Shown piece after piece: positions 21,006-33,256 of a DNA stretch of 64,000 nucleotides. Below the pieces are notes generated by a model. The model was given only the letters and a program-made list of their open reading frames with translations. It did not search any database and was not told the DNA's origin. Numbering within the stretch: the first letter of the stretch is position 1; every line of letters starts with the position of its first letter. A program made the position numbers and the translations under genes. Source of the stretch: Clarkia xantiana subsp. parviflora (Eukaryota; Streptophyta; Magnoliopsida; Myrtales; Onagraceae); NCBI GenBank assembly GCA_036873135.1, contig JAPTYO010000007.1, positions 26,332,763-26,396,762 of the forward strand, read 5' to 3'.

Positions 21006-21263
21006 AAACTTTTTTTTGGCCAACTAAAAGATAAAACTTTAACCGTTACAATATTTATGATTTACAATTCCATTAAATAGTAGTAATACAACTCTGTTTA
21101 GAATCTTTTAGTAATATTGTCTCCAAAGAAAAAAAACTTTTTTTTGCCAACTAAAAGATAAAACTTTTAAACCGTTTCAATATATATGATTTACAATTCC
21201 ATTAAATAGTAGTAATATAACTTTGTTTAGAATCTTTTAGTACTATTGTCTCCAAAGAAAAAA
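21006..21263. repeat. Tandem duplication, two copies of about 128 bp
   Basis: Each copy contains CCAACTAAAAGATAAAACTT, then GATTTACAATTCCATTAAAT and GAATCTTTTAGTA.TATTGTC. The second copy starts at about 21136. The copies differ at around ten positions. Confidence 0.8.
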
Positions 21264-21509
21264 CCTTTGGTTGGACTTGGAAATGCATGGATGGATTGGT
21301 GGATCTTGCCCGTGTAGAGTATAGGGTTAGGTTAATTAAACTCTAGGTCCGATTGGATTCTAACCGAATGCATGTTCACCGAGTTAAGGATCCGATTGGA
21401 AAAAGAAAATTAGAAATTAAATAATACAAAAAATTGGCATAAACAAAATGGAAAATGAATAAAATAAAAGTTAAAGAGCAAATACATGTTACTTAAAGAT
21501 AAAAATTAG

Positions 21510-21820
21510 GGTTAATAACTAAAAAAACTGTCCAAGGTTTACCCTATGTTAAAATTAGGTGTCTGAAGTTTGAAATGTTAAAATGGACTGTCCCAAGTTT
21601 CATTTTTGTTGAAATTTGACGATTTTGTGAAAAGTAAAGAGTAATGGATTATGATTGGGTTGGTGGTTGATGAAAATGATTGAATGGAGATGAAAAGTTG
21701 CACAAAGACACTAAATTTCAACAAAAATGAAACTTGGGACAGTGCATTTTAACATTTCAAACTTCATACACCTAATTTTAACATAGGGTAAACCTTTGAC
21801 AGTTTTTTAGTTATTAACCC
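21510..21820. mobile_element. Mutator-like MITE, 311 bp, long inverted repeats
   Basis: The ends are GGGTTAATAACTAAAAAAAC and its complement ending AGTTATTAACCC. The arms pair over about 110 bp. The element is flanked by a perfect 9-bp duplication TAAAAATTA (21501-21509 and 21821-21829). Long arms with 9-bp duplications are typical of Mutator-like elements. A longer relative is at 46952-47485. Confidence 0.88.
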
Positions 21821-21829
21821 TAAAAATTA

Positions 21830-23640
21830 ACGAACCACTAACGGATACACCTAAAGACAACACGTCTCAGACGTTTTGTATAAAAAAACTTCACCGTCGA
21901 GAAACGAAAGAAGACTTCCATCTCCAAGTTTCACTCAGATGTAGCTCGCCTCTTTATGGGTGTAAAGCAATATCAAACCAAAATACATAACAATCATTAG
22001 AACCTCGACCAGATCAGAGTAAACAACAATGTCGAATTAGGCCGCCCTTTCTTTGAAAATATCACACGCGACCATCAGCTTTCCCAAATAAAAGGGAGAT
22101 CCGCTGCTTATTGCTCACGGAATGACGAAGCGGATGTTGCTCACCCGACACGATCGTACGAGGTCACAATTCAGCCAACACGATCGTTCAGCGTGGACAA
22201 GATTTGGGGATCGGATGCGGGCTAAATTCCCGCCAATGGTTGAGATGTTAAGTCGACTCCTTCCTCATTTGTGGAGTCCGTCCGAGTGAACAAAAATATG
22301 CAAAAATAAATAAATAAGTAAATAAATTATACCAAAAAGATAATACGGTCCAAACTCCAAACATGTTGTACTAAACTATTTATCAACGCTTAATTTAATT
22401 ACTAATGTATATATATTATATATACATATATTTTTGGCAAACTATAAATATTTATTAACACTTAATTTAATTAGAGAAACGCGTATTAGTGAGACTAAAA
22501 CACCCTTCGTTGGGATCCTCAATTCGCCTGGCTGGGCCCACGCACTCTTTGGGTAAGTGTAGTGTACGACAACACTCTAGGCGTACTCTTAATTAAGGCG
22601 CCGTCGCTATCTGGCGCCACTAAGTCCACTGTTCAAACAATCCTGACCGTTCAATTATAGGAAACGTGGACGGTGGTAAACATCCCACTTTGTGCGGTCT
22701 CATTGGATGGATGTCACTATCAGAGTTTCCTACCCTGTTATAATTGCCAACCAGTCCACTAGTCCTCTTTAATTTATGCAGTAGATGGATGAATTCACTA
22801 ATTATGTTTTTACCACCAAAACTGTTGATACTTTAAAAATGGACCCTCAAGTAAACTACTTATCTGTATCCATCCCTCTTTTACTCTTCGTTTCTACTTA
22901 ATTTTTTGGCCGAAATTAAGTAAAATGAAGGTGTGGATACTAACCACAATATTATATATATGCACATAATCATATGATATGATGTAATAGTTCAACACGT
23001 CACCTCTTAATCTAAATGTTGTGGATAAACTATTTAAATTCTAAAAGTAAACAAATATTTATAATCATTTTACGTATTATGGACTAAACCAGTGTGAGTG
23101 ATAATTAGCCTGGCTGATGAGCAAACATTCTACGATCATGAATGAAGCTATCAAGGGATGAAGGGGGCAATCACCCCTTTAACTTTTGGTAATATATATT
23201 TTTTGTTGTTAAAAGTTATATTTTTTTACCTTTTAAAATCTTGCATTTGACCCCTAAAATTTTTACATTGATTTTTTTGTTTCTAGTTCAGCAGAATTCA
23301 TAACTTCATCCCTGACTGCAAATGTTGTCATCTTAATAAGAGCTCATAGGACCACACCGCGATAAATAATAAAATCCAAAAAAATATATATACCCTAATT
23401 TTATTCATATCCATACTACAAAGTAGGTTATATACAAAGTTGAGTCACAAAGTTATAACTCTATTAAAAAAAAAGTAGGTCATAAACTTGTTTGGGGGAA
23501 CTTCAGCACAAGATTGAAAAGTCGAGGGTTATATTGCAAGTACACATAATATTATATTAGGAGATCAGATCATTATTAATTTATTATTACATAAACAAAT
23601 AAGCATTTCCTGTCTTAAAAGGGCAAAATACCGTGGGGAG
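21830..23640. other. Intergenic DNA upstream of the ABF gene
   Basis: I see no gene. The sequence is AT-rich with short moderately GC-rich patches (about 21890-22270 and 22490-22720), in which no frame or motif is convincing. Confidence 0.5.
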
Positions 23641-24337
23641 CAGTAGACAATCGACACTTGGCAGCTCCGCCGTACCCTAGGCCGCGAAGCAGCAGCAGAC
23701 CCGCCACCAAAACGGCAAATCAGACCAGATCAGCCACAATTTCCAACTTCGAGCAGAACTTCCCAAAAAAGGAGCTGACAGAATCTGGTGTTGTCCCGAT
23801 TTTTGCGAAATTCGCTAAATCAAGTAAGAAAAATCTATGACTCTTTTTTTTGGGTGTGTTTCTTCTGGAGTTAAACGACTCCATCGTCTTGACGGAGAAA
23901 TTGATTACTGATTTTCGCTTTTCTCACTCAGTATGAGCCTTAACGGACGGCCGGCGGGCCACTATTTTGAGAAGTTGCTGAAATGTAGTCGGTTTCTGTT
24001 CCTTGTGTGGATTCCCTTACTTGGCGTGATAATTCATCCATTTGTGATCATATAAAATTATTGAGCTTGATCGTGTTTCTTGTGAATCCTGATCTGTAAA
24101 GATGTATTATAAAGGTGGTCTTTTTTCTAAAAAAAACAGTCCGTGATTATTCGGATTTAACTAGTTCTGCAGCTGCATTAGTGATTCAAAGTTAGACATA
24201 CTTTAATTTTTGGTTGGATTGTTCAATCTGGTTGAACAAGATGAGCAGCTGAACCTAGGGTTTGGATGTATCTATCATTTTTAGTATTTTGGTAGCCTGA
24301 AGAACTTAATGAATCTACTCTGTTCAGATTTGACAAG
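23641..24337 (+). other. Probable 5' leader region and leader intron of the ABF gene
   Basis: A GC-richer patch at about 23640-23830, containing CCGCGAAGCAGCAGCAG, ends at a possible donor TCAA|GTAAGA (about 23824). A possible acceptor CTGTTCAG lies at about 24330, just before the start codon. AREB/ABF genes often have a leader intron. The transcription start is not identifiable. Confidence 0.4.
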
Positions 24338-26181
24338 ATGGGGAGTAACATCAACTTCAGGAACTTTGTGGCAGAACCGGCACCATCTTCGACTAATAGA
24401 CCACCCGGGAATTCTCCATTAACTAGACAATCTTCTGTGTACGGCCTAACATTCGATGAGTTCCAGAACACCCTTGGAGGTACAGGTAAGGACTTTGGCT
24501 CCATGAACATGGATGAGCTGCTGAAGAGCATCTGGAGTGCAGAGGAGAACCAAACTATGGCTTCTACAAGTGGGCAGTTAGATGGAAATGGTTATTTGCA
24601 GCGCCAGGGCTCATTGACCTTGCCAAGAACACTTAGCCAAAAGACAGTTGATGAAGTTTGGAGGGGTATCTCCAAGGAATTCAGTATCGGAAAGGATGGA
24701 ATCATTGGAGGCTCGAGTGTGCAATATAATCAGAATCAGACACAGAGGCAGCCTACTTTAGGTGAAATGACTTTGGAAGAGTTTCTGGTGAGAGCTGGAG
24801 TTGTTAGGGAAGATATGCAATTGGCTGCAAACCCGAATAATGTCGGATTTTTTGGTGGATTGTCACAAGTTGGTAGTAATTCTGGGTTAGGAGTTGGGTT
24901 TCAGCAGACAAATCGAACCTCGGATTTAATGGGTATGAGTAACTTGGAGAGTGTTACTCCACTTCCAATTCAATCTCCTGCAAACTTGTCATTGAACATT
25001 AATGGGATTAATGGGGTCAGATCGAACCCACCACAGCAAGGATTCCAGCAGCAGCAGCAGCAGCTGATTCTTCCGAAGCAGGCTGCTGTTCCTTTCGCAT
25101 CTCAGGTGAGTAGAGTCATCAAAAGGATGAATTTTTAAATTTTAAGGGTTTGGCTCAACTTTATAAAATATATTATGTTTTTGGCCATATGTAATTGTTA
25201 GAATTGTGAGTTCAATCTCAGGTACCTTCATCAGCAGCAGGTGGAGCTCACCTAGTTAGTCCAGGAATCAGAGGTGGACTAATGGGACTTACCGATCAAG
25301 TGATCTCGAACAACACGTCTCAAGTTGGTGCCTTTCAGGGTGTAGAACTGGGAATGGTCGGGTTACGAGGTGGACCTATCGGTGTTTCAACAGGGTCTCC
25401 CGAATCGTCAGATGGGATTTCAAGAAGTAATGGTGAGACTTCCTCTGTTTCGCCTGTTCCTTACATTTTTAATGGAGGAATGAGGGGGAGAAAAGCCGGT
25501 GGACCTCTAGAGAAGGTTGTTGAGAGGAGGCACAGGAGGATGATAAAGAATCGGGAATCAGCTGCAAGATCACGGGCTCGTAAGCAGGTAGGGACACGGA
25601 AATTTCAAACTGCAAATCAGGTAAAATCAAATTTCATGTTTTTGCAAGAACTGAATGTGTTGCTGTTTGTTTCTAGGCATATACAATGGAATTGGAAGCT
25701 GAAGTTGCAAAACTAAAGGAGGAAAACGAAGAACTTCGAAAGAAACAGGTAATTATTGATTCGATTCGGGTTTTCATCAGATAGAGTTTTCAGTTTGTTG
25801 TCTAACCACTTCCTGTGCTTCATGTAATTGCTGCAGGCTGAGATTATGGAGCTGCAGAAAAACGAGGTACAATGTTGTTCTTGTTGAGATTTTTCTTATC
25901 GGATCTTAAAAATCCGATCTTTCGGCATTGAGATTGTTTCTTATCGGATCTTAAAAATCTGATCTTTCGGTATTGAGATTGTTGGGTGCTTTTAAAAATC
26001 CGATCTTTCGGTATTGAGATTGTTATGAGACATAGTTTGTAGCATAAACTCGAAAAATCATGTTTTGTTGATGATGGATCAGTTTTTACCCTGGATTTTG
26101 CAGATTGTGGAGATGATGAATACGCAAGGAGGGGGCGGGAAGAGGCGGTGCTTGAGGCGGACACAAACCGGACCTTGGTAA
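24338..26181 (+). CDS. AREB/ABF-type bZIP transcription factor, 437 aa
   Basis: The five exons are 24338-25105, 25222-25587, 25677-25748, 25837-25866 and 26104-26181, all phase 0. The protein has the group-A layout. C1 contains RQSSVYGLTFDEFQNTLGG (from residue 30), C2 contains RQGSLTLPRTLSQKTVDEVW (about 87-106), and C3 contains RQPTLGEMTLEEFLVRAG (about 137). The basic region MIKNRESAARSRARKQ ends exon 2 (about residue 378), followed by a leucine zipper (LEAEVAKLKEENEEL). The C-terminus RRTQTGPW is the C4 motif. R-x-x-S/T sites in C1-C4 are SnRK2 targets in this family. Such factors bind ABRE (ACGTG) elements in the nucleus and activate abscisic-acid and dehydration genes. It is closest in layout to ABF2/AREB1-like members; the exact orthologue cannot be named without a tree. 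Confidence 0.93.
25886..26024 (+). repeat. Intronic tandem repeat in the ABF gene
   Basis: In the last intron a unit of about 55 bp (TTATCGGATCTTAAAAATC, then GATCTTTCGG.ATTGAGATTG) occurs two and a half to three times, with the third copy lacking its first part. Confidence 0.8.
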
Positions 26182-27102
26182 TTATTGATCGGAAAAGTCG
26201 GGATTTGACGCGAGTTGTGCAGTTGCAGGATGCGTAAGTAGGAGGGAGTAGTACATAGTTTAGGGCAGTTATTGTTATGATGAGCTTAAGTTTGTGTTTT
26301 CATTGATATGATCAAACAATCATCTGTCACTTTGCATCAATTGAAACCAAGTAAACATCCATCCATGGAGTCTTGAAAATGTTTCGATAAATTTTATGTC
26401 TTCACTTATCGAGATTGACAATATTTAAATTCAGACTCGTTATATTATGTGGTAGTAATTAATTTTGTTAGGAAATTGTATGCGAATCTCAATTTTTTAA
26501 ATAAAAATGAATAAATTGTTCTGTTCTATTAATTGAGCAAACTTTTTTTTTTTTTTTGGCCAATAATTGAGCAAACTTCATTTGAACGATAATGTTGGAT
26601 TGATTTAGCTACTAAAGCAAACATTGGATACGGTTAGGTAGTTGGCCAACTTAATTTCAAAATTAGCGACTAACTACATCACACCTGTCGATTGGGGATT
26701 AATACAAAATGAATATAAGAGATTGAGCAGCAAACGAGTAGCTCACCTAAAAAGCCCACTTGTTTGGTAAACAAGAAAGCCCACTTTGACTTTGTAAAAT
26801 ATGATGAAATCGAAATATTATTATAATCAGATAATTAAATATATGTACTGTTGTCTTATTATTTTATGTTAACTCGCGGTTGAATAATAAATATTCTAAT
26901 ATAAACTCATATCATGCAGTGCTGGCAATATCTAATGTAATACTGAAATATAAGTCTAGATAATAATATGCGATGGAATTAATAAATAAAATTAATTTTA
27001 GTTTTTTTTTATGAAATTAGAATTTTAAACTCGAATGCATATTATTTTGCTAAAACGTACAATATGGATGGATGTCAATGGAGCAAATCGGAGCGGAAGG
27101 TG
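26182..27102. other. 3' flank of ABF and intergenic DNA
   Basis: AT-rich and without a gene. It presumably includes the ABF 3' untranslated region and polyadenylation signals in the first 200-300 bp. Confidence 0.5.
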
Positions 27103-27110
27103 GTAATACT

Positions 27111-27552
27111 TAGGGATGGGCAAAAAAATGGTCCGGCAGGACCGGCCCGAAACTGGATCGGACCGGACCGTTTGGAACCGGTCCAGACTGGACCGGTTCC
27201 AAACATATCAGGTTTTGCAAGTGGAAACTGAGCCAATAACCGTTTGTATACTTCTGATGGAACCGGTTTTAAACTGGACCGGACTGGTTTGGACCGGTTT
27301 TTTTTTACCCGGATTGGTTTTGGACTGGTTTTTTTTTTTTAAGTGTAAATCTATAAATAAAAACGGGTCGGACGGGTTCCGAACCGGTTCTGGACCGGAC
27401 TGGGCTGTTTTTTATAAAACAGTCCAGAACCGGTCCGGAACGGTCCAGATTTTGTTGGTAAGCTCTTGGTCAACATCTAATTCAGTTCGGACCGGACCGG
27501 ACTACTTAAACCAGTTCCGGTCCAGGCCGGACCGGTCCAATGCCCATCCCTA
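27111..27552. mobile_element. Non-autonomous hAT element, 442 bp
   Basis: The ends are TAGGGATGGGCAAAA and ATGCCCATCCCTA, flanked by a perfect 8-bp duplication GTAATACT (27103-27110 and 27553-27560). The arms consist of clustered GGACCGG / GGTCCGG units. The 145-residue frame across it is an artefact of these repeats. Confidence 0.88.
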
Positions 27553-27803
27553 GTAATACTATCCCCACCTCAGAACTTATTGCATCTACCATATTTTCCT
27601 AAAACCGTCTTGAGACGAAAGTTTTTGGGCGATTATATCTGTGGGGTATTGCTCTACCTGCCAATTTTTTTTTTTAAAAAAATATGTTTTAAAATTTGTA
27701 TAATGAACTGTTACTTAAATTTTCATAAGAGTGGCATATAGGTAAATACATTTATAATTCAAATATAACTAATAAATAATACCTAAGCGAAGTAAACTTC
27801 TTA

Positions 27804-28038
27804 GGGGCTGGCTAATTTGTTGTCAAGTTTATTTAAACTTGAATTTCTAACCATTGGATCAACACATTTAAAACTCTCTAAGTTGAAAAAGAAGAAAGAG
27901 AGGAAATATGCATGAATTTCGATGCACTCTCTAAGCTGAAAAAGAAGAAAGATAGGAAGTATGCACGAATTTCAATACTTTGATCTAATAGTCATAAATT
28001 CAAGTTTAAATAAACTTGACAACAAATTAGTCAACCCC
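27804..28038. mobile_element. MITE, 235 bp, Mutator-type duplication
   Basis: The inverted ends are GGGGCTGGCTAATTTG and CAAATTAGTCAACCCC; the arms continue with GTTGTCAAGTTTATTTAAAC and pair for about 43 bp. The flanks AACTTCTTA and AACTTATTA agree at 8 of 9. Inside are two direct copies of a 53-bp unit (CTCTCTAAG.TGAAAAAGAAG). Confidence 0.82.
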
Positions 28039-28047
28039 AACTTATTA

Positions 28048-29251
28048 TTATATCTAACTTTTTATTTCAATAACATATTCATTTACTAAGTTTTTATTAT
28101 TGCATAATGACCCTTATAATTTTTTAAAATTACATATATAACTACGGGGAGGAAGTCGGGGTAAAACAACACATTTACCACATATTGTCTTGCACCACAG
28201 TTGTTTATACCAAACTTGCCTCATAAATCGTGATAACTACTTTCGCGGGACATTTTGCGGGCAGTACATCGCGGTGTTCGGGGAATCTGCGTCCATTAAC
28301 ACCCTCATCATACAATCAATGAATATAAACATTACAACATATTAGAAAATCCTAAACGGTTAATTAATAAAATATAATTTTAATACGTATGGATATATTT
28401 ATTTGTTGTCACTTATTATAACACTGTAATTAAATAGCTATAAATTCTTATATAATATTTTAATTCACAAAAAAAGCCACGTAAAAGTAGAGGCGTCAAG
28501 CTTTAAATGAGCCATATGTTTGCCCAACTCTTCTCACCATGACACGTGTATTTAATGTAATTAATATTATATTTTCTTTTAAAACTTACTGGGATCGATG
28601 AACCCTAAAAGAAAAATATTATATCTAATGATATGTGTGAAGATCATAATGTTGAAGCACGATCTGAGATAAAAAGAGTGAGACATGTGATCTGCATCCC
28701 ATGTAAAGTAGTGTAAAATTCAAATAGGAGACTACAATAATTTTATTGAGTTAATTAATTGATTAAATTGCTAACTAATATTGGACAGTATAACAAAATG
28801 TTAGCCATGAACAATTTTTCATTCCATAATCATTAGCGACAAGTATTAAACCTAGACCTCTGTGATTAAATAATAAGAAGCTGAACCACCACACTATTAT
28901 ATATCCCCTTTGGCTACACACTGCACACCACGTGTATCACTCTGTTGAGCAACACTCTCGACCCACATGAAGAGTTCGATATTGAATGCACATTACAGAT
29001 TCTTCATTCATTCATCATCATAACACACTACCTGACCGAGTCTCTGCTTTACCGCCATTGGAGCACGCCTGCAAGCAGATCGTCTCCTACACACTCAATT
29101 AATCAGCAGCACAATCTCTCTCTCTCTCCCTCTCTCTCTCTCTCTCTTTCTTCTTGCTTCTCACTTCCTCTCTATAGCTGGAATCAACAATGTGTATCTT
29201 CACTTCCTTGGAGGTTGCAATGTGAACAAAAACCTCGCTGGTGCTAGCAAA
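28048..29251 (+). promoter_or_regulatory. Upstream region and leader of the remorin gene
   Basis: The first 800 bp are AT-rich with no gene. Nearer the gene there is a possible TATA (TATTATATAT, 28895-28904), a G-box CACGTG (28929-28934) and a CT microsatellite at 29114-29150 that probably lies in the 5' untranslated leader. The transcription start is inferred. Confidence 0.45.
29114..29150 (+). repeat. (CT)n microsatellite in the remorin leader
   Basis: A CT dinucleotide run with one CCC interruption, about 37 bp. CT-rich leader tracts are common near plant transcription starts. Confidence 0.85.
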
Positions 29252-32200
29252 ATGACGGAGCTAGGTTTTCACGCTCCAAGGTCGTCGAGATCCGCTCTCA
29301 CTGCTCGCGACGCCAGTCCCGACTCTGTCATCTTCACTCTCGGTTCCAACTTCAGCGTCTTCTCTTCCGATTCTCACGACTCCGAAGTCTCTCCGGTACT
29401 ATACTAACTCTGCAGACTCTTACATTTGGCTAATCGATTACCTGATCATGAACGCCATACTTGAGCTCAATCTGTAGCCACGTTGCGGAGTAAATGTAGA
29501 AATTTCGATTGAACTATCCGCTTTGACTGATGAAAATAGCATGTCGTTGTCCGATAAACAGTGCTTAACCTGTTGGCTGCAGTGTTATTACATCATCTAA
29601 TTTGAATTCGAATCTGTGAATCTGATGCAGCATTGTGTGGGACACGATTGGGGGCGTTCCAGTGGTCCAGATCTGAAACTGAATCTGAGCAAAGATACAC
29701 TGCATAGTCACAGTCGTGGTCTCTCTAGAGAAGGAGACAAGGCTAAAGGTATGCAGAATTACAGCTTCTTCTTATATTGTTTGCTTCTGTCTGGTGAAGA
29801 AGACAGCTTGAAGCTTCTTGATTATGACAGCGACCATAGGAAATTATTTGCAGAGTAAGCACGTTTTCTCTGTCTTTGTTACCCTAATATCAGCTCTGTT
29901 ATTTCTTATTTCCCAGCTCATAAGGAGCAAACTCACAGCGATGAAGAAGACAATAAACAGATCTCTGATTCAGCAAGGAGCTCATTTTCTCTGGCTCTTA
30001 AGGGTAGGTTATAGACTTATAGTATTCACTTTACAGCAAATTCTCAGTAGTGGCTTATTCAGGCCATGCTATTCATCCTCTGTGGTTGCATTTGCAGAGT
30101 GTCAAGAGAAGAGATCTAGATCTGATCCTCTGTCAAGGAAATTAGATAGGCAAAGACCTTCTTCTGTTGATTTCAACAATGCCACTGCTGCTTTGTCTCC
30201 AAGATTAGCAGGTGTGAAGAAGAGCTCCATGGCTACTCACAGGTCAGGTGCATTCCCGAGTCCCGGAACACCGAATTATCGCCATGCAAGTTTTGCATTG
30301 CAGAAGGGTTGGAGCTCGGAGCGGGTGCCATTGCAGTCCTCTACGGGTAGGAGGAACACAGGTGCTCCTTTCTTGTCTTTCAATAACAATGGCAGGACGT
30401 TACCATCAAAATGGGAAGATGCTGAGAGATGGATCCTCAGCCCTGTTGATGGAGATAGTATTGCAAGACCTTCAATTCCGCCCCCTCAGAGACGACCCAA
30501 GTCCAAGAGTGGACCACTTGGACCTCCAGGTGTTGCATACTACTCGCTGTTTTCCCCTGCAATGCCTATGCTTGAAGTTGGGAATATGGGGAACTTTTCC
30601 ATGGGATCTCCATTCTCAGCTAGAGTGATAGCAGCAGATGGTATGGCATTTCGGAGTCCCCGGTACCATGGTGGAAATTTTCCTGTTAGGGCAGAGCCCT
30701 GCATGGGCAGATCAGTTAGTGTACATGGGTGCTCTGAGTCTGAGATGCTCAGCTTGCCATCTACAGTTAGGCCCCAAGGTGCTATCTTTTCCAACTGAGA
30801 TTCCCTTTTTAAATTCAATGTACAACTTCATTTGGATACTGAATGTTCATTTGGTGTAGTAGTTTCCACTGAATAAGTTTGTAAATATCTGTTGGCATGC
30901 TGTTAAAAAGGATAGGTCTGTAGGACAAAGTACAATTCCTCTGCTGATAATTAAAATAGTAAATTTGTATTTTTAGCAAATTCAGGTGGTGCACACTATG
31001 AATCCAACCAGTATGGTTGAAACTTGTTAGTTCTACTGACAATCTTAAGTAACAGTCATTGACAATTAATGTTAAGATAGAATAACCTAGTTAAACTTAT
31101 TATAGCAGTCATGCATGCCACCTTATTGTTGGTAACTGGTATGGGAATTTTTCTTTGGATCAATGGTGGGAATCTGCACCTTTTAATGAGTAAAACTATC
31201 CTTTATGATGCATCATTGAGGCATGCTGACCCTCACATGAAGTTCCATTCATGTCCAATTTGGAGATAAGCCATCAACATTAAATATGGTGATTCAGTTT
31301 TGTTTTTTAATTTCAGTTGCATGATATTATTCTGCACTGTCTTGTGCTATCATGTAGATGAAAACCATGGCGGAGTGAAGAATGCGGCCTCAAATATGTC
31401 GTTTCCTGTTTCAAGGAGGGACATGGCAACACAAATGAGCCCAGAGGGGAGCGCTTGCTCATCTCCAGAAAGGGGATTTTCTTATGGTGCATCTCCGCCT
31501 CCTGCTCTTTCTATTGTAGAACTGCAGACAACAAGTTCACCTAAGCTAGGAATCAAGGATGTTCCAGTTGACGAACAAGTCACTTTGACTCGGTGGTCAA
31601 AGAAAAATCGTCACCGAATATCAGGTAGGGGATCAGAAAGTAGCGAAGAATGGAAAAGGAGAGACGCTGATGCCCATGACTCCACCTGGGATATCTCAGA
31701 CACAACTAAGAGCATTTCCAAGTAAGCACTCTCATAGATCCCTCTATTACAATTGCAAAATCCTTAAACATTAAAAGTTGACTGGATGTTCAGATTTAGT
31801 AAAATCAACTCTTGCAGTGAGAGACCTAAGATGACTGGCACTTATATAACTTTGTTTTCTTATCCTTTGAAGGGTGAAAAGAGAGCAAGCAAAAATTACA
31901 GCATGGGAAAATCTTCAAAAGGCGAAAGCGGAGGCATCAATTAGGAAACTAGAGGTTCTCTCTAACTTGCCTCTTTTGTGGAATGAAATCTTAGAGAGAT
32001 CATCATGAGCTACTTATTAATTAGATCGAGAATCTTCATATGGAATAGTTTATGCTGCATGCAACAACTGTATTCCATTTTATGCTGCCCCAACCACGAT
32101 TCTGATTCCAAGTTCCATGGCATAATTTCTGCCTCTGATCGGACTCCTGGATTTTAATATGTGCTGCTAATCCTTTTAAGTTTGATCCATGTATTCTGTA

Positions 32201-32423
32201 AATGCTGCAGATGAAACTGGAGAAGAAGAGATCGTCTTCCATTGATAAAATAATGAAAAAGCTGAGATCATCTCAAAAGAAAGCTCAGGAAATGAGGAGC
32301 TCAGTGTCATCTGACCAGTCCCACGAGGTGGCTAGGAGGACTTCCCACAAAACTGCAATTTTCAGAAGAACTCGTCATATGGGTGGTTCAGTAAGCAGCT
32401 GCTTCACATGCCACGCTTTCTAG
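29252..32423 (+). CDS. Remorin family protein (long N-terminus, group-6-like), about 562 aa
   Basis: The exons that keep frame are 29252-29395, 29631-29748, 29917-30003, 30098-30778, 31358-31721, 31873-31954 and 32211-32423. The first ATG gives MTELGFHAPRSSRSALTARD. The central exon is Ser/Pro/Arg-rich and probably disordered. The C-terminal Remorin_C domain (about residues 465-560) reads KREQAKITAWENLQKAKAEA, then KLEKKRSSSIDKIMKKLRSS, a coiled coil. It ends SVSSCFTCHAF, with two Cys that could be S-acylated for membrane anchoring. Remorins organise plasma-membrane nanodomains; this subgroup has no firm function. A GT..AG pair at about 32462-32573 suggests a 3' UTR intron. An additional small exon near 29800 cannot be excluded. 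Confidence 0.85.
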
Positions 32424-33256
32424 TGATCTTACTTTCACCCACCAAATTGGAAGATAATAAGGTACATACCCACTTGCGCGCATTTTGATTCATCCGCTAA
32501 CCATGGCAATATACTTTTAACAAAATATTGTTGATCCCTTCACTGGAATAGCAATTGCTGCTCATTTTGCAGGTTCTAATGAAACAACCCGAACAAGCAT
32601 CAGTCCAATGCCGTTTTGGTGTAGTGAACAGATCCTATATGCAATGGAGGGGGGCTGAGATGGCGGTGGTGTATGAGGAGGTTCAGTTCCCCTGAATCTT
32701 TGATGTAGTAGTATTGGCAGAGGCAGTTTAGTGAGTTATAATGTTTGTTAGAGTACAATGTGTGTAGATTTGTAGTGCCTAGAAATTAAGGATGCAATGC
32801 CTGCCATGCAGAACCTTGTAAGCTGAAATTTTCTGGTCCTAGTTCATTATGATTGTTTCGATGGTTAAAACCCTAAAAACGGTCTCAAATATACGCCATG
32901 GTACGATTAGGTGTCAACTTTGTTTGTTGCAGTTTAGACTGAAGTATTAGACTCATTGTTGCGTCCAAAAGCCGATGTTAAAATTGACTGAATGAAATCA
33001 GTTTTGCGAATGACTATCTGATGCATTAGATTCGTTTCACGATTGTATCAAATTTATTGCAATTTGAAAGAGACGTTCCTTATATTAACACAAACTATAC
33101 GTGGCTACTAAGAGTCACTACTGTCCATCCACAAGTGTTCAGTTACAAAGGCAGTACTAGTAAATAACAAGCATAAAACACACACTACGTTAAGCATAAC
33201 AATCTATTCTTCTTCTCTCAGGCAGGCATTTCTTCATATACTCCAGTCCCGGTCCA

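Noticed and set aside
27116..27553. 145-residue frame
   Set aside because: It lies wholly inside a hAT MITE and reflects GGACCGG repeats, with no protein motif.
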